46,376 nucleotides of DNA, from positions 1 to 46,376 of the forward strand of contig NZ_WMJX01000023.1 of the NCBI RefSeq assembly GCF_009711045.1, given 5' to 3'. The translations under genes were made by a program, and so were the position numbers. Shown piece by piece: positions 18,380 to 26,677 of this stretch; position 1 is the first letter of the stretch, and each line of letters opens with the position of its first letter. The notes beneath the pieces were generated by a model. That model ran no database searches. It was not told the origin of the DNA and was given only the letters and a program-made list of their open reading frames with translations. The DNA comes from Myroides albus. GTDB lineage: Bacteria > Bacteroidota > Bacteroidia > Flavobacteriales > Flavobacteriaceae.

Positions 18380-19966
18380 ATGAAAAATAAATACTTGATT
18401 ACCTTTCTCCTATTAATTCTCTTCTTCAGAATAGATGTTTCTGTGGGGCAGGTTACTATGGGAGAATCGGGAGTACCGATGCCAGGCTCTATATTACAAC
18501 TACAGAATCTCGAGTCAAACGCTACGAACTTAATCAACGCAAACAAGGGATTGCTATTACCTCGAGTTAAGCTTACCGATATAAACAATCTTTACCCTAT
18601 GTTCGCACCAGGGTATGATAAAACAGAACAAGATCTTGCTCATGCAGGCTTACTTGTTTTTAACGTTAATGAGGACCACTTTAATGGGGACGGAAAAGGT
18701 GTTTACAGTTGGAGTGGTAAGAAGTGGAATGGTATAGGGTTAACTCCTCGTTCCATTAATGTCTCACCAAAAATAGTATACTTATCTAAAAACAAACTTA
18801 CTGGGACAGCCGAAATAGCTCCAAGTATACCAGGTCTTCAATGGGAAGAAACAGTGTCTGGTATAGAGGACTCTTCTACTATGACTCTTGATTCAAATGG
18901 AGATATAAAGAAGATGACCTTTAATCGCTCAAATACAGTTTTTGGGAATAAGACATATACCTTTACCTTAAAAAACAACCCTGATAGAGCTACCGAACTG
19001 CAAGTTGCCAACCTTGAGTTAGTGATTAACACTCCTCTTTTTAAAGTTGGTGTAGGAGATAAAAATGGAATTGTACAATCAAGCAACGCTGTTACAGCTC
19101 ATGGAGGACAAGAAAAATGGGAAGTAATTAGTTATTCTAAAGACGTTTTTAACTGGGATATACCTCCGAAACTAGAAGATGGAAAGTTAACTTTTCAACT
19201 AGGTGAGGCTAAGATGGCAGGAAACATAGAAGGCGAAATTATAGTAGCGCATATAGACGACAAATCCTTAACTGGAAAAATTACTGTTAGACAAAACTCT
19301 GAGTTCAAAAGACTACCGGATTTCGATTATATTGTAGCTGAACTCTATGCTCAAGATGGAGGTATGAATCCTCAATATGTTTTATTGTGTTTAACGAGTG
19401 AAGTTCGCGGCACAGGACATCCAGAAGTTGACTATCAATTCGTAGGATACCAACAAGAACATCCCGATTTAAACGAACCTGTTATTATAATGGAACGCTA
19501 CGCAAATACAAATAAAAAACCTTCTAAAAAAGTGGAGTTCTTAAGTACCTCTCGACACAGAGAAAGTTATAGTCTTCCCAAATATGCTGTATTAAACATG
19601 TCTTTATTGGCTAACGAAATTTTAACATCTGAACACAATAGAGAATTCAAGTTCCAGAGTAGAGCTGCTTGGTTTTGGCCAACACCAAATGCTACGGACG
19701 ACTCACTAAATAAAGCTACAGTAAGTTACACATTCTACAAAGGAGGTAGGTTAGTTTGGGATGAAGATCAAGATTTCCCTAAAATTGTAGGAGGAATTCT
19801 CGTAGATCAATTCTCCAAAAAAGACATAAACGTTCGAAAGGCATCTGGTGAAGAGGATGTAACTGACCCTGCTGTTAGAGATCGTTTAACGCAGCCACTG
19901 TATGAAATAGAGTATGACTTCGTGGAAAAAGCGGGATTATTCTTACCGATGGAAGGAGTAAATTAG
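18380..19966 (+). CDS. secreted multidomain protein, paralogue B
   Basis: A 528-aa exported protein of unknown function. A signal peptide (about residues 1-23) comes first. The GLLLPRV head domain (about 24-120) ends YSWSGKKWNGIGL. A second domain (about 125-215) has NVSPKIVYLSKNKLTGTAEI and YTFTLKNNPDRATELQVANLELVIN. A third beta-rich domain (about 216-310) has GGQEKWEVISYSKDVFNWDIP and ITVRQNSEF, reminiscent of BACON-like or Ig-like modules. The C-terminal part begins LPDFDYIVAELYAQDG and ends PLYEIEYDFVEKAGLFLPM. There is no type IX sorting domain. Colinear with paralogue C; probably cell-surface or fimbria-like, but not assignable. Confidence 0.8.
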   Translation: MKNKYLITFLLLILFFRIDVSVGQVTMGESGVPMPGSILQLQNLESNATNLINANKGLLLPRVKLTDINNLYPMFAPGYDKTEQDLAHAGLLVFNVNEDHFNGDGKGVYSWSGKKWNGIGLTPRSINVSPKIVYLSKNKLTGTAEIAPSIPGLQWEETVSGIEDSSTMTLDSNGDIKKMTFNRSNTVFGNKTYTFTLKNNPDRATELQVANLELVINTPLFKVGVGDKNGIVQSSNAVTAHGGQEKWEVISYSKDVFNWDIPPKLEDGKLTFQLGEAKMAGNIEGEIIVAHIDDKSLTGKITVRQNSEFKRLPDFDYIVAELYAQDGGMNPQYVLLCLTSEVRGTGHPEVDYQFVGYQQEHPDLNEPVIIMERYANTNKKPSKKVEFLSTSRHRESYSLPKYAVLNMSLLANEILTSEHNREFKFQSRAAWFWPTPNATDDSLNKATVSYTFYKGGRLVWDEDQDFPKIVGGILVDQFSKKDINVRKASGEEDVTDPAVRDRLTQPLYEIEYDFVEKAGLFLPMEGVN

Positions 19967-20075
19967 ATTACTATTCACTTTGGGCAAATACCTTAGTCAA
20001 GAGAAAACACCGATATAGAGTTTTCGCTTCTAATCTAATGTAACCAATTCACGGAATTAAACTTAGTAAGCATAC

Positions 20076-20104
20076 ATACATGCTGTTCTTATACTGGCAT
20101 GTAT
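20076..20104 (+). repeat. hairpin in the leader of paralogue C
   Basis: ATACATGC (20076-20083) and GCATGTAT (20097-20104) form a perfect 8-base stem with a 13-base loop, ending 18 bases before the ATG of paralogue C. Confidence 0.5.
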
Positions 20105-20122
20105 AAAATACAAATCAATACT

Positions 20123-21703
20123 ATGAAAAAAAAATATACTGCAATATTAGTGCTATTAAGCCTTTTCTTATCTATAGATACTGTCAGCGGACAGGTCATC
20201 ATAGGCGAGCCGGGCATACCTGCACCAGGATCAATATTACAATTACAAAACTTAGAGACAAATCAAACTGATTTAGAAAATGCCAATAAAGGATTGTTAC
20301 TTCCAAGGGTTTTCTTAACGGATGTAAACAACCTATATCCTATGTTTTCGACTGGATATGACAAAACTGAATTAGATTCTGCCCATTCGGGACTAATAGT
20401 ATTTAATACTAACGACAATCTCTTTAATGGAGATGGTAATGGAGTTTATCATTGGAATGGCCGTAAGTGGAGTGGTTTAGGTTTAATTCCTCGCACCATA
20501 AATATCTATCCAAAGACCGTCTATTTAACTAAAAACAAAACTAGTGGGACAGCCGAAATAACGCCAAGTGAACCAGGACTTCAATGGGACGAAACAGTGT
20601 CTGGTTTAGAAGATTCTTCTACCATGACCTCAAGCTCGAGTGGAAATACGACAACGATGACCTTTAATCGTTCAAATACAGTTTTTGGGAATAAGACATA
20701 TACCTTTACCTTAAAAAACAACCCTGATAGAGCTACCGAACTACAAGTAGCCAACCTTGAGTTAGTGATTAATAGTCCTCTTTTAAAAGTTGGTGTAGGT
20801 CCAGAGGATGGTTTAGTTACCTCTCAGAACGCTGTGTCTGTTTATGGAGGACAAGAGAAATGGGAAATATTGAGTTACTCTAAAGATGTTTTTAACTGGG
20901 ATATTCCCCCTAAATTAGAAAACGGTAAACTAACTTTTCAATTAGGTGAGGCTAAAAATCCAGGAAATGTAGATGGACAGATTACAGTGGCCCATGTTGA
21001 TGACCATAATCTTACAGGTACCATAACAGTGAGACAAAACTCAGAGTTTGTACGTTTGCCTGATTTTGATTATATCCTATTAAGTGTTTATGCAGAAGAT
21101 GGTGATCCTCATTGGAGTAATAACCAATACATACATATTTGCATTTCTTCTGAACTTAGAGGAACAGGAAACGAAGAAGTAGATGATCAATTTGTTGGTT
21201 ATCGAAAAAAGAGATTATACGATATTGAATACGTAGAGTCTCGTTCTGCCAGTACTAACGCAGACCCTAATAAGAAAGTTCCTTTCTTATATAGTTCTGG
21301 AACTCATACGGGTTCAACAAGAACCGAATATGCTTTATTACATATGAATACACTTACTAAAGACATATTAACTTCTAAAAACAATCGAGAATTTCAATTC
21401 CAAACTAGAGCTACTTGGTATTGGCCAGAATACAGAGCTGATGAGGATGAACAAAATAGAGTAACAGTAACATTTAGATTCTTTAAAGGGGGAACAATTT
21501 ATTTTAGCAACCATCGTCCTCAAATATCTCAAGATGCTGTGGAAGTAAGAGATCCATTTGTAAAAAAAGGAGTACATGTTAAAAAATATGCAGGAAAAAC
21601 CGACATAACTAAGAAAGAAGATCGAGAGAAGTATACACAACCTCTTTATCAAGTAGAATATGATTTAATTGAAAATGCAGGTATCTTTACCCCTATGCTG
21701 TAA
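20123..21703 (+). CDS. secreted multidomain protein, paralogue C
   Basis: A 526-aa exported protein with the same layout as paralogue B: signal peptide ending VSGQ, head domain (LLLPRVFLTDVNNLYPMF, GVYHWNGRKWSGLGL), a second domain including the identical stretch from MTFNRSNTVF to ANLELVIN, the GGQEKWEILSYSKDVFNWDIP domain and a C-terminal region starting LPDFDYILLSVYAEDG. The C-terminal third is the most diverged from B. ATG 20123 is chosen because an upstream in-frame start at 20099 would precede the signal peptide by eight polar residues and lie inside the leader hairpin. Function unknown. Closed by a long terminator. Confidence 0.8.
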   Translation: MKKKYTAILVLLSLFLSIDTVSGQVIIGEPGIPAPGSILQLQNLETNQTDLENANKGLLLPRVFLTDVNNLYPMFSTGYDKTELDSAHSGLIVFNTNDNLFNGDGNGVYHWNGRKWSGLGLIPRTINIYPKTVYLTKNKTSGTAEITPSEPGLQWDETVSGLEDSSTMTSSSSGNTTTMTFNRSNTVFGNKTYTFTLKNNPDRATELQVANLELVINSPLLKVGVGPEDGLVTSQNAVSVYGGQEKWEILSYSKDVFNWDIPPKLENGKLTFQLGEAKNPGNVDGQITVAHVDDHNLTGTITVRQNSEFVRLPDFDYILLSVYAEDGDPHWSNNQYIHICISSELRGTGNEEVDDQFVGYRKKRLYDIEYVESRSASTNADPNKKVPFLYSSGTHTGSTRTEYALLHMNTLTKDILTSKNNREFQFQTRATWYWPEYRADEDEQNRVTVTFRFFKGGTIYFSNHRPQISQDAVEVRDPFVKKGVHVKKYAGKTDITKKEDREKYTQPLYQVEYDLIENAGIFTPML

Positions 21704-21718
21704 TATAATACTCTTCTC

Positions 21719-21767
21719 TAAAATAGAAAAGCCTATTTAAATGATTTAAATAGGCTTTTTCTATTTT
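21719..21767 (+). terminator. terminator of the paralogue cluster
   Basis: A long stem pairs AAATAGAAAAGCCTATTT with AAATAGGC-TTTTTCTATTT (one bulged T) and ends in T-rich sequence. Confidence 0.8.
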
Positions 21768-22393
21768 AATACAGTAAATCATAGCTTGTAATCTATAACT
21801 GTTTAATTTGAGTATAATAGTAAACCTCAACAATAAAGCATAACTAAATCTATAAAACATACAAACCGCTTGCCAACACTTTTCTAAATCTACATTTACT
21901 ACTAACAAAACTTTCAATCAACTTTCATAATCTCATTTTTTGATTTACCCCAATTTAGATGTGGATAGATAATCTAACAGTTATTCACATACCTAACCAT
22001 ATAAGATAAAACAGTTTACACATCTCCTCTCTTCACTAAACTTTAATAAGCACTCTATACAAACCATATCGTATTTTCCTTGCACTTCCTTGGAGGTTTC
22101 TTGGGGTTTTCTTGCCCAGAAGGCCTTTTTCTCGAAGAAAGGTGCAAGCATTCCCCTAGAAACCACCTTAAAACTCCCTACTAAACGCATCCAAAAAGAA
22201 TCACTTAATCAAACCAATTCAAGGTCAATTCTGTTTTAGTTAGATTTTTAGTCAGATAATTATCTTATAAAACAGGTTTCAAGAATAAACTCTATCTCTT
22301 CAATCAACTTATTTATACCGAGTATAAACAAAGCTCTTCTCTCATATCTTTTTTAGATGTTTTGTAAATTGTACGCTTATAAAATCACAAAAT
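21768..22393. other. 620-base non-coding region containing a dispersed repeat
   Basis: Lies between paralogue C and the FAD/Fe-S dehydrogenase. A 65-codon minus-strand frame (21993-22190) runs through it but has no family resemblance and is taken as spurious. The only notable content is the repeat at 22079-22180, which is more GC-rich than its surroundings. Confidence 0.6.
22079..22180 (+). repeat. dispersed intergenic repeat, copy 1
   Basis: The core at 22079-22148 begins CTTGCAC and ends GTGCAAG, a 7-base terminal inverted repeat. Inside are imperfect CTTGGGGTTTT units and the block TCTCGAAGAAAGGTGCAAG. The reverse complement of 44482-44594 aligns to it, with roughly 50 bases at about 90 percent identity and a shared ACTCCCTA further out (22173-22180). 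Confidence 0.7.
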
Positions 22394-25219
22394 ATGTTAC
22401 CATTAGAATATCAGAAATTTAAAGACGAATTAGCTAACTACATTGAAGCAGATAGGATTATCACTAATCCTATACAATTGTTAGCTTATGGTACAGATGC
22501 AAGTTTTTACAAATTAGTTCCCAAGATAGTTGTTCAAGTTCACAATCACGAGGAGGCTGTCTCTACACTAAAAACAGCAACAGCGTGTCATGTTCCAGTA
22601 ACTTATCGCGCAGCGGGAACGAGTCTATCAGGACAGGCTGTAACAGACTCTGTACTTATGGTAGCAACACATAAGTGGAAAAATTATGAAATTTTAAATA
22701 ACGGCTTACAAGCTAAGTTTCAACCAGGTATTATCGGTGGTAGAGCTAATATTATCCTTGCTCCTTACGGCCGTAAAATCGGACCAGATCCTGGTTCTAT
22801 CAATGCTGCTATGATCGGAGGTATTGCAGCTAACAATGCCAGTGGGATGTGCTGTGGTACGTCTCAGAACTCTTACAACACCATTGCTGATATCACCATC
22901 GTACTATACGATGGTACGGTATTAAATACTGCCAGTGAAGAAAGTAAAAAAGAGTTTGCACTGAAGCATCCCGAAATTATCCAAGAAATCGAGCGCCTTA
23001 GAGATGCTATTCACACAGACCGCACATTATACGAAAGAATAGAACGAAAGTTTAAAATTAAAAACACTACAGGTTATAGCCTTAACGCTTTTATTGATTA
23101 CCACGATCCTTACGAAATCATCAAACACATTATGATAGGATCTGAGGGAACTCTTGCTTTCATCTCTGATATTACTTATAATACAGTCGTAAACTTCAAG
23201 CACAAGGCTTGTACACTGATGATATTTGAGACTATAGAAAAAGCGTGTCAAGCTGTTCCGTATCTTAAAAAGAGTCCTGTAGCCGCCGTAGAATTGTTAG
23301 ACAGAAACAGTATCAAGTCTATAGAAGACGAGCCATTGGCTCCTGAATACTTTAAAACACTGCCAGATACAGCCTGTATCCTACTTGTAGAAGCACAAGC
23401 TGAGAATGCAGAAGACATGGCTATTAAACAACAACAAATTAGAGAGGCCATCACGCCTACTCCTACTTATAAACCTTTTGAGTTCACTTCAGAACCTCAA
23501 CAATATGCCTTTAATTGGAAAGCCAGAAATGGTCTATTACCAACAACTGGAGCTTTAAGAGAAACAGGTACTACTTGTATCATTGAAGACGTAGCATTCC
23601 CTGTAGAGAAATTGGCAGATGCCTGCATCGCTATGAAGAAGTTGTTCGCGGAGTTAAAATACGACGATGCTGTCTTATTTGGTCATGCCTTAGAAGGAAA
23701 TTTACACTTAGTATTTTCTCAGGACTTTTCTACACAAGAAGAAATAGATCGCTATGCGAAGCTAATGGACGACTTGGTAGAGATAGTCGTAGACCGTTTC
23801 GATGGGTCTCTAAAAGCAGAGCATGGTACTGGTCGTAATATGGCGCCATTCGTAGAAAAGGAATGGGGCGAGCAGGCGTATGACATTATGCTAAAAGTCA
23901 AAGCTATCTTTGACCCACACAGCTTAGTCAATCCTGGTGTTATTATCAACGCAAACCCTCATGTACACTTAGAGAACTTTAAAGCTTCTCCTGCTACGAA
24001 TGAGATTGTGGACAAGTGTATCGAATGTGGATTCTGTGAATCACACTGTGTATCTGAAGGCTTGACTCTGTCTCCAAGACAACGTATCGTAGTTGGTAGA
24101 GAGATTGCCAGATTAAAGAATTTGGGTAAAAATACAGAAGAACTTGAGAATTTAGTAAATAGTACACATTACTATGCTGATGAAACTTGTGCGACAGACG
24201 GATTGTGTGCCTTAGCTTGCCCCGTAAAAATTGATACAGGAAAGTATATTAAAGATATTCGTCATAGCGAAATCACTGAAAAAGATAGAAAGAATGCGGA
24301 GTATTTTGTAGAAAATATGGATCGCGTAACTGCTATGGGTAGAAAAGCACTAAACACGGTTGGCGTGTTCCAGAATATCTTAGGTAACAAGATCATGACA
24401 AGCGTATCCAGTGGAATGCGCAAAATATCTGCAAACAAAATTCCGCAATGGAATGTGGCTATGCCTAAAGGCAATAAACACAAAATAACAGAATCGACAA
24501 TCAATCCAGGACAAGACCGAAAAGTTGTTTACTTCCCATCTTGTATCAACAGAACAATGGGAAAATCTCAGGATTACCCTAAATCCGATGTAGATCTAAC
24601 TGCAAAAACAGAAGAACTATTAAAACGCGCTGGCTATACTATTATTTATCCCGAAAATGTAAATAATATGTGCTGTGGTATGCCATTTAGTAGCAAAGGA
24701 ATGAAAGAAGAAGGACATACAAAATCTTCTGAATTAGAACTGGCTTTACTCAAAGCAACAGAAGACGGCAAGTATCCTGTAATATTCGATATGAGCCCTT
24801 GTTTCTATACTTTCCACGAAGCACATCAAGGAGGTAAACTAAAAATGTACGATCCGATAGAATTTATGTTAGATTTCGTTATGCCACATTTGCCAATTAA
24901 AACACCAAGAAAGCAAATTAATGTATTCCCTGTGTGTTCAGTAAAAAAAGTGGGACTTGAAGCTAAGTTATTAGAATTAACAAAGATGTGTGCTGAAAAA
25001 GTAAATTACATCGATAGTAATTGTTGTGGATTTGCCGGAGATAGAGGGTTTACACTTCCTGAATTAAACAAGCACGGAAATAGACATCTCAAAGAACAAT
25101 TGATAAAAGATTGTAACGATGGTTTTTCAACAAGTAGAACTTGTGAAATTGGCCTAACAGAATATGGAGGAGTAAACTTTAAGTCTATATTCTATCTAAT
25201 CGATGAAGTAACGAAATAA
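22394..25219 (+). CDS. FAD-binding and Fe-S oxidoreductase, probable D-lactate / D-2-hydroxyacid dehydrogenase
   Basis: A 941-aa fusion corresponding to GlcD plus GlcF-type subunits. Residues about 1-270 are the PCMH/FAD_binding_4 domain (RAAGTSLSGQA, GPDPGSINAAMIGGIAANNASG). About 270-530 are the FAD-linked oxidase C-terminal domain (LFGHALEGNLH, KAEHGTGRN). Two 4Fe-4S motifs follow: C542-x2-C545-x2-C548-x3-C552, and C599-x5-C605-x3-C609-P. Two CCG domains follow, with CCGMPFSS at 760 and CCGFAGDRG at 877. Such proteins oxidise D-lactate or other D-2-hydroxy acids and pass electrons to the quinone pool. The exact substrate is not decidable. Single gene with a terminator. Confidence 0.88.
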   Translation: MLPLEYQKFKDELANYIEADRIITNPIQLLAYGTDASFYKLVPKIVVQVHNHEEAVSTLKTATACHVPVTYRAAGTSLSGQAVTDSVLMVATHKWKNYEILNNGLQAKFQPGIIGGRANIILAPYGRKIGPDPGSINAAMIGGIAANNASGMCCGTSQNSYNTIADITIVLYDGTVLNTASEESKKEFALKHPEIIQEIERLRDAIHTDRTLYERIERKFKIKNTTGYSLNAFIDYHDPYEIIKHIMIGSEGTLAFISDITYNTVVNFKHKACTLMIFETIEKACQAVPYLKKSPVAAVELLDRNSIKSIEDEPLAPEYFKTLPDTACILLVEAQAENAEDMAIKQQQIREAITPTPTYKPFEFTSEPQQYAFNWKARNGLLPTTGALRETGTTCIIEDVAFPVEKLADACIAMKKLFAELKYDDAVLFGHALEGNLHLVFSQDFSTQEEIDRYAKLMDDLVEIVVDRFDGSLKAEHGTGRNMAPFVEKEWGEQAYDIMLKVKAIFDPHSLVNPGVIINANPHVHLENFKASPATNEIVDKCIECGFCESHCVSEGLTLSPRQRIVVGREIARLKNLGKNTEELENLVNSTHYYADETCATDGLCALACPVKIDTGKYIKDIRHSEITEKDRKNAEYFVENMDRVTAMGRKALNTVGVFQNILGNKIMTSVSSGMRKISANKIPQWNVAMPKGNKHKITESTINPGQDRKVVYFPSCINRTMGKSQDYPKSDVDLTAKTEELLKRAGYTIIYPENVNNMCCGMPFSSKGMKEEGHTKSSELELALLKATEDGKYPVIFDMSPCFYTFHEAHQGGKLKMYDPIEFMLDFVMPHLPIKTPRKQINVFPVCSVKKVGLEAKLLELTKMCAEKVNYIDSNCCGFAGDRGFTLPELNKHGNRHLKEQLIKDCNDGFSTSRTCEIGLTEYGGVNFKSIFYLIDEVTK

Positions 25220-25261
25220 ATTAATTTTTTATTTTCAAGATATCATCACTTATAATAAGCT

Positions 25262-25291
25262 AAACGGCATAGAGTATATTCTATGCCGTTT
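25262..25291 (+). terminator. terminator of the FAD/Fe-S dehydrogenase gene
   Basis: 12-base perfect stem AAACGGCATAGA / TCTATGCCGTTT with a 6-base loop, then a T-run. Confidence 0.88.
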
Positions 25292-25295
25292 TTTT

Positions 25296-25322
25296 ATAAC
25301 CGAATTTTCTAAATACGGTTAT
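25296..25322. promoter_or_regulatory. dyad ATAACCG-N13-CGGTTAT upstream of the HMA-AraC regulator
   Basis: Perfect 7-base half-sites. The left half extends to AACCGAATTT (25298-25307), which is repeated inverted at 25382-25391; a further CCGAATAA lies at 25420-25427. The spacing and repetition suggest operator boxes for the downstream regulator. Confidence 0.45.
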
Positions 25323-25381
25323 ACTTATTATTACACATTTAGCATGATACAGATAATAGTAAAACAAAAACTATTGTTTAC

Positions 25382-25391
25382 AAATTCGGTT
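25382..25391. promoter_or_regulatory. inverted copy of the AACCGAATTT box
   Basis: AAATTCGGTT is the exact reverse complement of the box at 25298-25307, 74 bases away. Confidence 0.4.
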
Positions 25392-25467
25392 TAATAATAT
25401 AAGTAAAAGAGTACTTATGCCGAATAACTATATTTCTACTACTCGTTTATGTTCGAATGTGATTTAG

Positions 25468-25475
25468 TATCTTTG
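25468..25475 (+). promoter_or_regulatory. -7 promoter box TATCTTTG of the HMA-AraC gene
   Basis: Exact TAnnTTTG match ending 21 bases before the ATG at 25497. Confidence 0.5.
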
Positions 25476-25496
25476 ACAATTACTAATAGTGAAATA

Positions 25497-26057
25497 ATGA
25501 ATATTTATATTAAAAATATGGTTTGTACTCGATGTAAAATGGCAGTAGAAAGCTTGTTTACAGAGTTAAAATATACAGTTATCAATATTGATTTAGGCGA
25601 AGTAGAAATTAAAGAGTCTCTAAGTGACACTCAATTAGGAGAAATAAAAGATCGTCTTGAAGCTATTGGTTTTGAATTATTAGACGATCGCAAAAGTAAA
25701 ATTGTCACAAAAATCAAAAGCTTACTAATAGAGTTAGTGCAAAAAAACAATGCCTATTTAGAAACACCTCTTTCAAATTACATTAGTGAGCAAATGAATC
25801 AAGATTACCATGCTCTTAGTACGCTTTTCTCCTCATTAGAGTCGACAACTATCGAACAGTACTTCATTATTTTGAAAATTGAACGCGTAAAAGAACTGTT
25901 AGTCTATGATGAGATAAGCTTAAAAGAGATCGCTTACTTACTTAATTATAGCAGTGTTGCACATCTAAGCAAACAATTCAAGAAAGTAACAGGGCTCACA
26001 CCCACCCACTTTAAAACCACAGGTGATCAAAGAAGAAAACTTATTGATAAATTATAG
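25497..26057 (+). CDS. AraC family regulator with N-terminal HMA-like metal-binding domain
   Basis: A 186-aa protein. Residues 1-70 look like a heavy-metal-associated ferredoxin-like fold: MNIYIKNMVCTRCKMAVES with the CxxC pair Cys10/Cys13, then VINIDLGEVEI and an amphipathic helix ending IGFELLDD. Residues about 90-180 are a full AraC/XylS DNA-binding domain with two helix-turn-helix units (IERVKELLVYDEISLKEIAYLLNYSSVAHLSKQFKKVTGLTPTHFK). The inferred role is a one-component regulator that senses a thiophilic metal such as copper. No metal exporter gene is adjacent. ATG 25497 is chosen because an upstream frame start at 25449 precedes the promoter box. Confidence 0.82.
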   Translation: MNIYIKNMVCTRCKMAVESLFTELKYTVINIDLGEVEIKESLSDTQLGEIKDRLEAIGFELLDDRKSKIVTKIKSLLIELVQKNNAYLETPLSNYISEQMNQDYHALSTLFSSLESTTIEQYFIILKIERVKELLVYDEISLKEIAYLLNYSSVAHLSKQFKKVTGLTPTHFKTTGDQRRKLIDKL

Positions 26058-26060
26058 CAT

Positions 26061-26090
26061 AAAAAAAAGCGATTAAAATCGCTTTTTTTT
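26061..26090. terminator. bidirectional terminator between the HMA-AraC and GNAT genes
   Basis: Perfect AAAAAAAAGCGATT / AATCGCTTTTTTTT stem between convergent genes, with A and T runs suited to both directions. Confidence 0.82.
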
Positions 26091-26093
26091 ATA

Positions 26094-26675
26094 TTATAAT
26101 TTATGCTCTAACTTCTCCCTGACAGTTTCAAACCACTCCGATTTCAAAATACTCAATACTGCAGTATCTCGTCTGCGTCCATCTCTCATTAGAGTATCCG
26201 ATCTCAACACTCCCTCCAAAGTACAACCTATGCTTTTCATCGCAGCAATACTTCTTTGATTTGAAAAGTCCGCACGAAACTCTACTCTTTCCATCTCCAA
26301 TACCTCAAAAGCATACTTTAATAAAACGTATTTACAATGCTTATTTACCCCAGTGCCACGATATTTCTTACCGTACCAACTATAGCCAATAAGCAGTGTT
26401 TTTTGAACAGGATTAATATTGTATAAACGCGTACTACCAATATACTCATCTATATTCTTATCATAAACGATGAAAGGTAAAGAAAGCTTATGCTCTCTAT
26501 CTTTTAAAGCCTGACCAATATACTTTTCGAGATTCTCTCTGCCCGCACCAGTTGTAGGTGAATAATCCCATATTTCTGGTTCATTCTCCGAAAAAACCAA
26601 TAAATTATCTACATCATGTTGCTCTAATGGTCGTAAGAGAACCCGATCATCACTGAGGATTATCGAAGGCGTCAT
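26094..26675 (-). CDS. GNAT family N-acetyltransferase (RimJ/RimL-like)
   Basis: A 193-aa acetyl-CoA-dependent acyltransferase. The opening IILSDDRVLLRPLEQHDVDNLLVFSEN, the central IGYSWYGKKYRGTGVNKHCKYVLLKYAFE (acetyl-CoA loop, the Q/RxxGxG/A region) and RVEFRADFSNQRSIAAMKSIGCTLEGVLRSD are typical of RimJ/RimL-type acetyltransferases that act on protein N termini or amino acids. The substrate is unknown. The upstream lipoprotein gene ends two bases before this start, so the pair forms one unit. Confidence 0.85.
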   Translation of the reverse strand: MTPSIILSDDRVLLRPLEQHDVDNLLVFSENEPEIWDYSPTTGAGRENLEKYIGQALKDREHKLSLPFIVYDKNIDEYIGSTRLYNINPVQKTLLIGYSWYGKKYRGTGVNKHCKYVLLKYAFEVLEMERVEFRADFSNQRSIAAMKSIGCTLEGVLRSDTLMRDGRRRDTAVLSILKSEWFETVREKLEHKL

Positions 26676-26677
26676 GG

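Noticed and set aside
20003..20025. GAAAAC / GTTTTC inverted repeat after paralogue B as a terminator
   Set aside because: Six-base stem with a long loop and no T-tract, so the call is too weak.
21993..22190. 65-codon minus-strand reading frame through the repeat element
   Set aside because: No family resemblance, no promoter box, and its composition follows the repeat; it is most likely a chance open frame.
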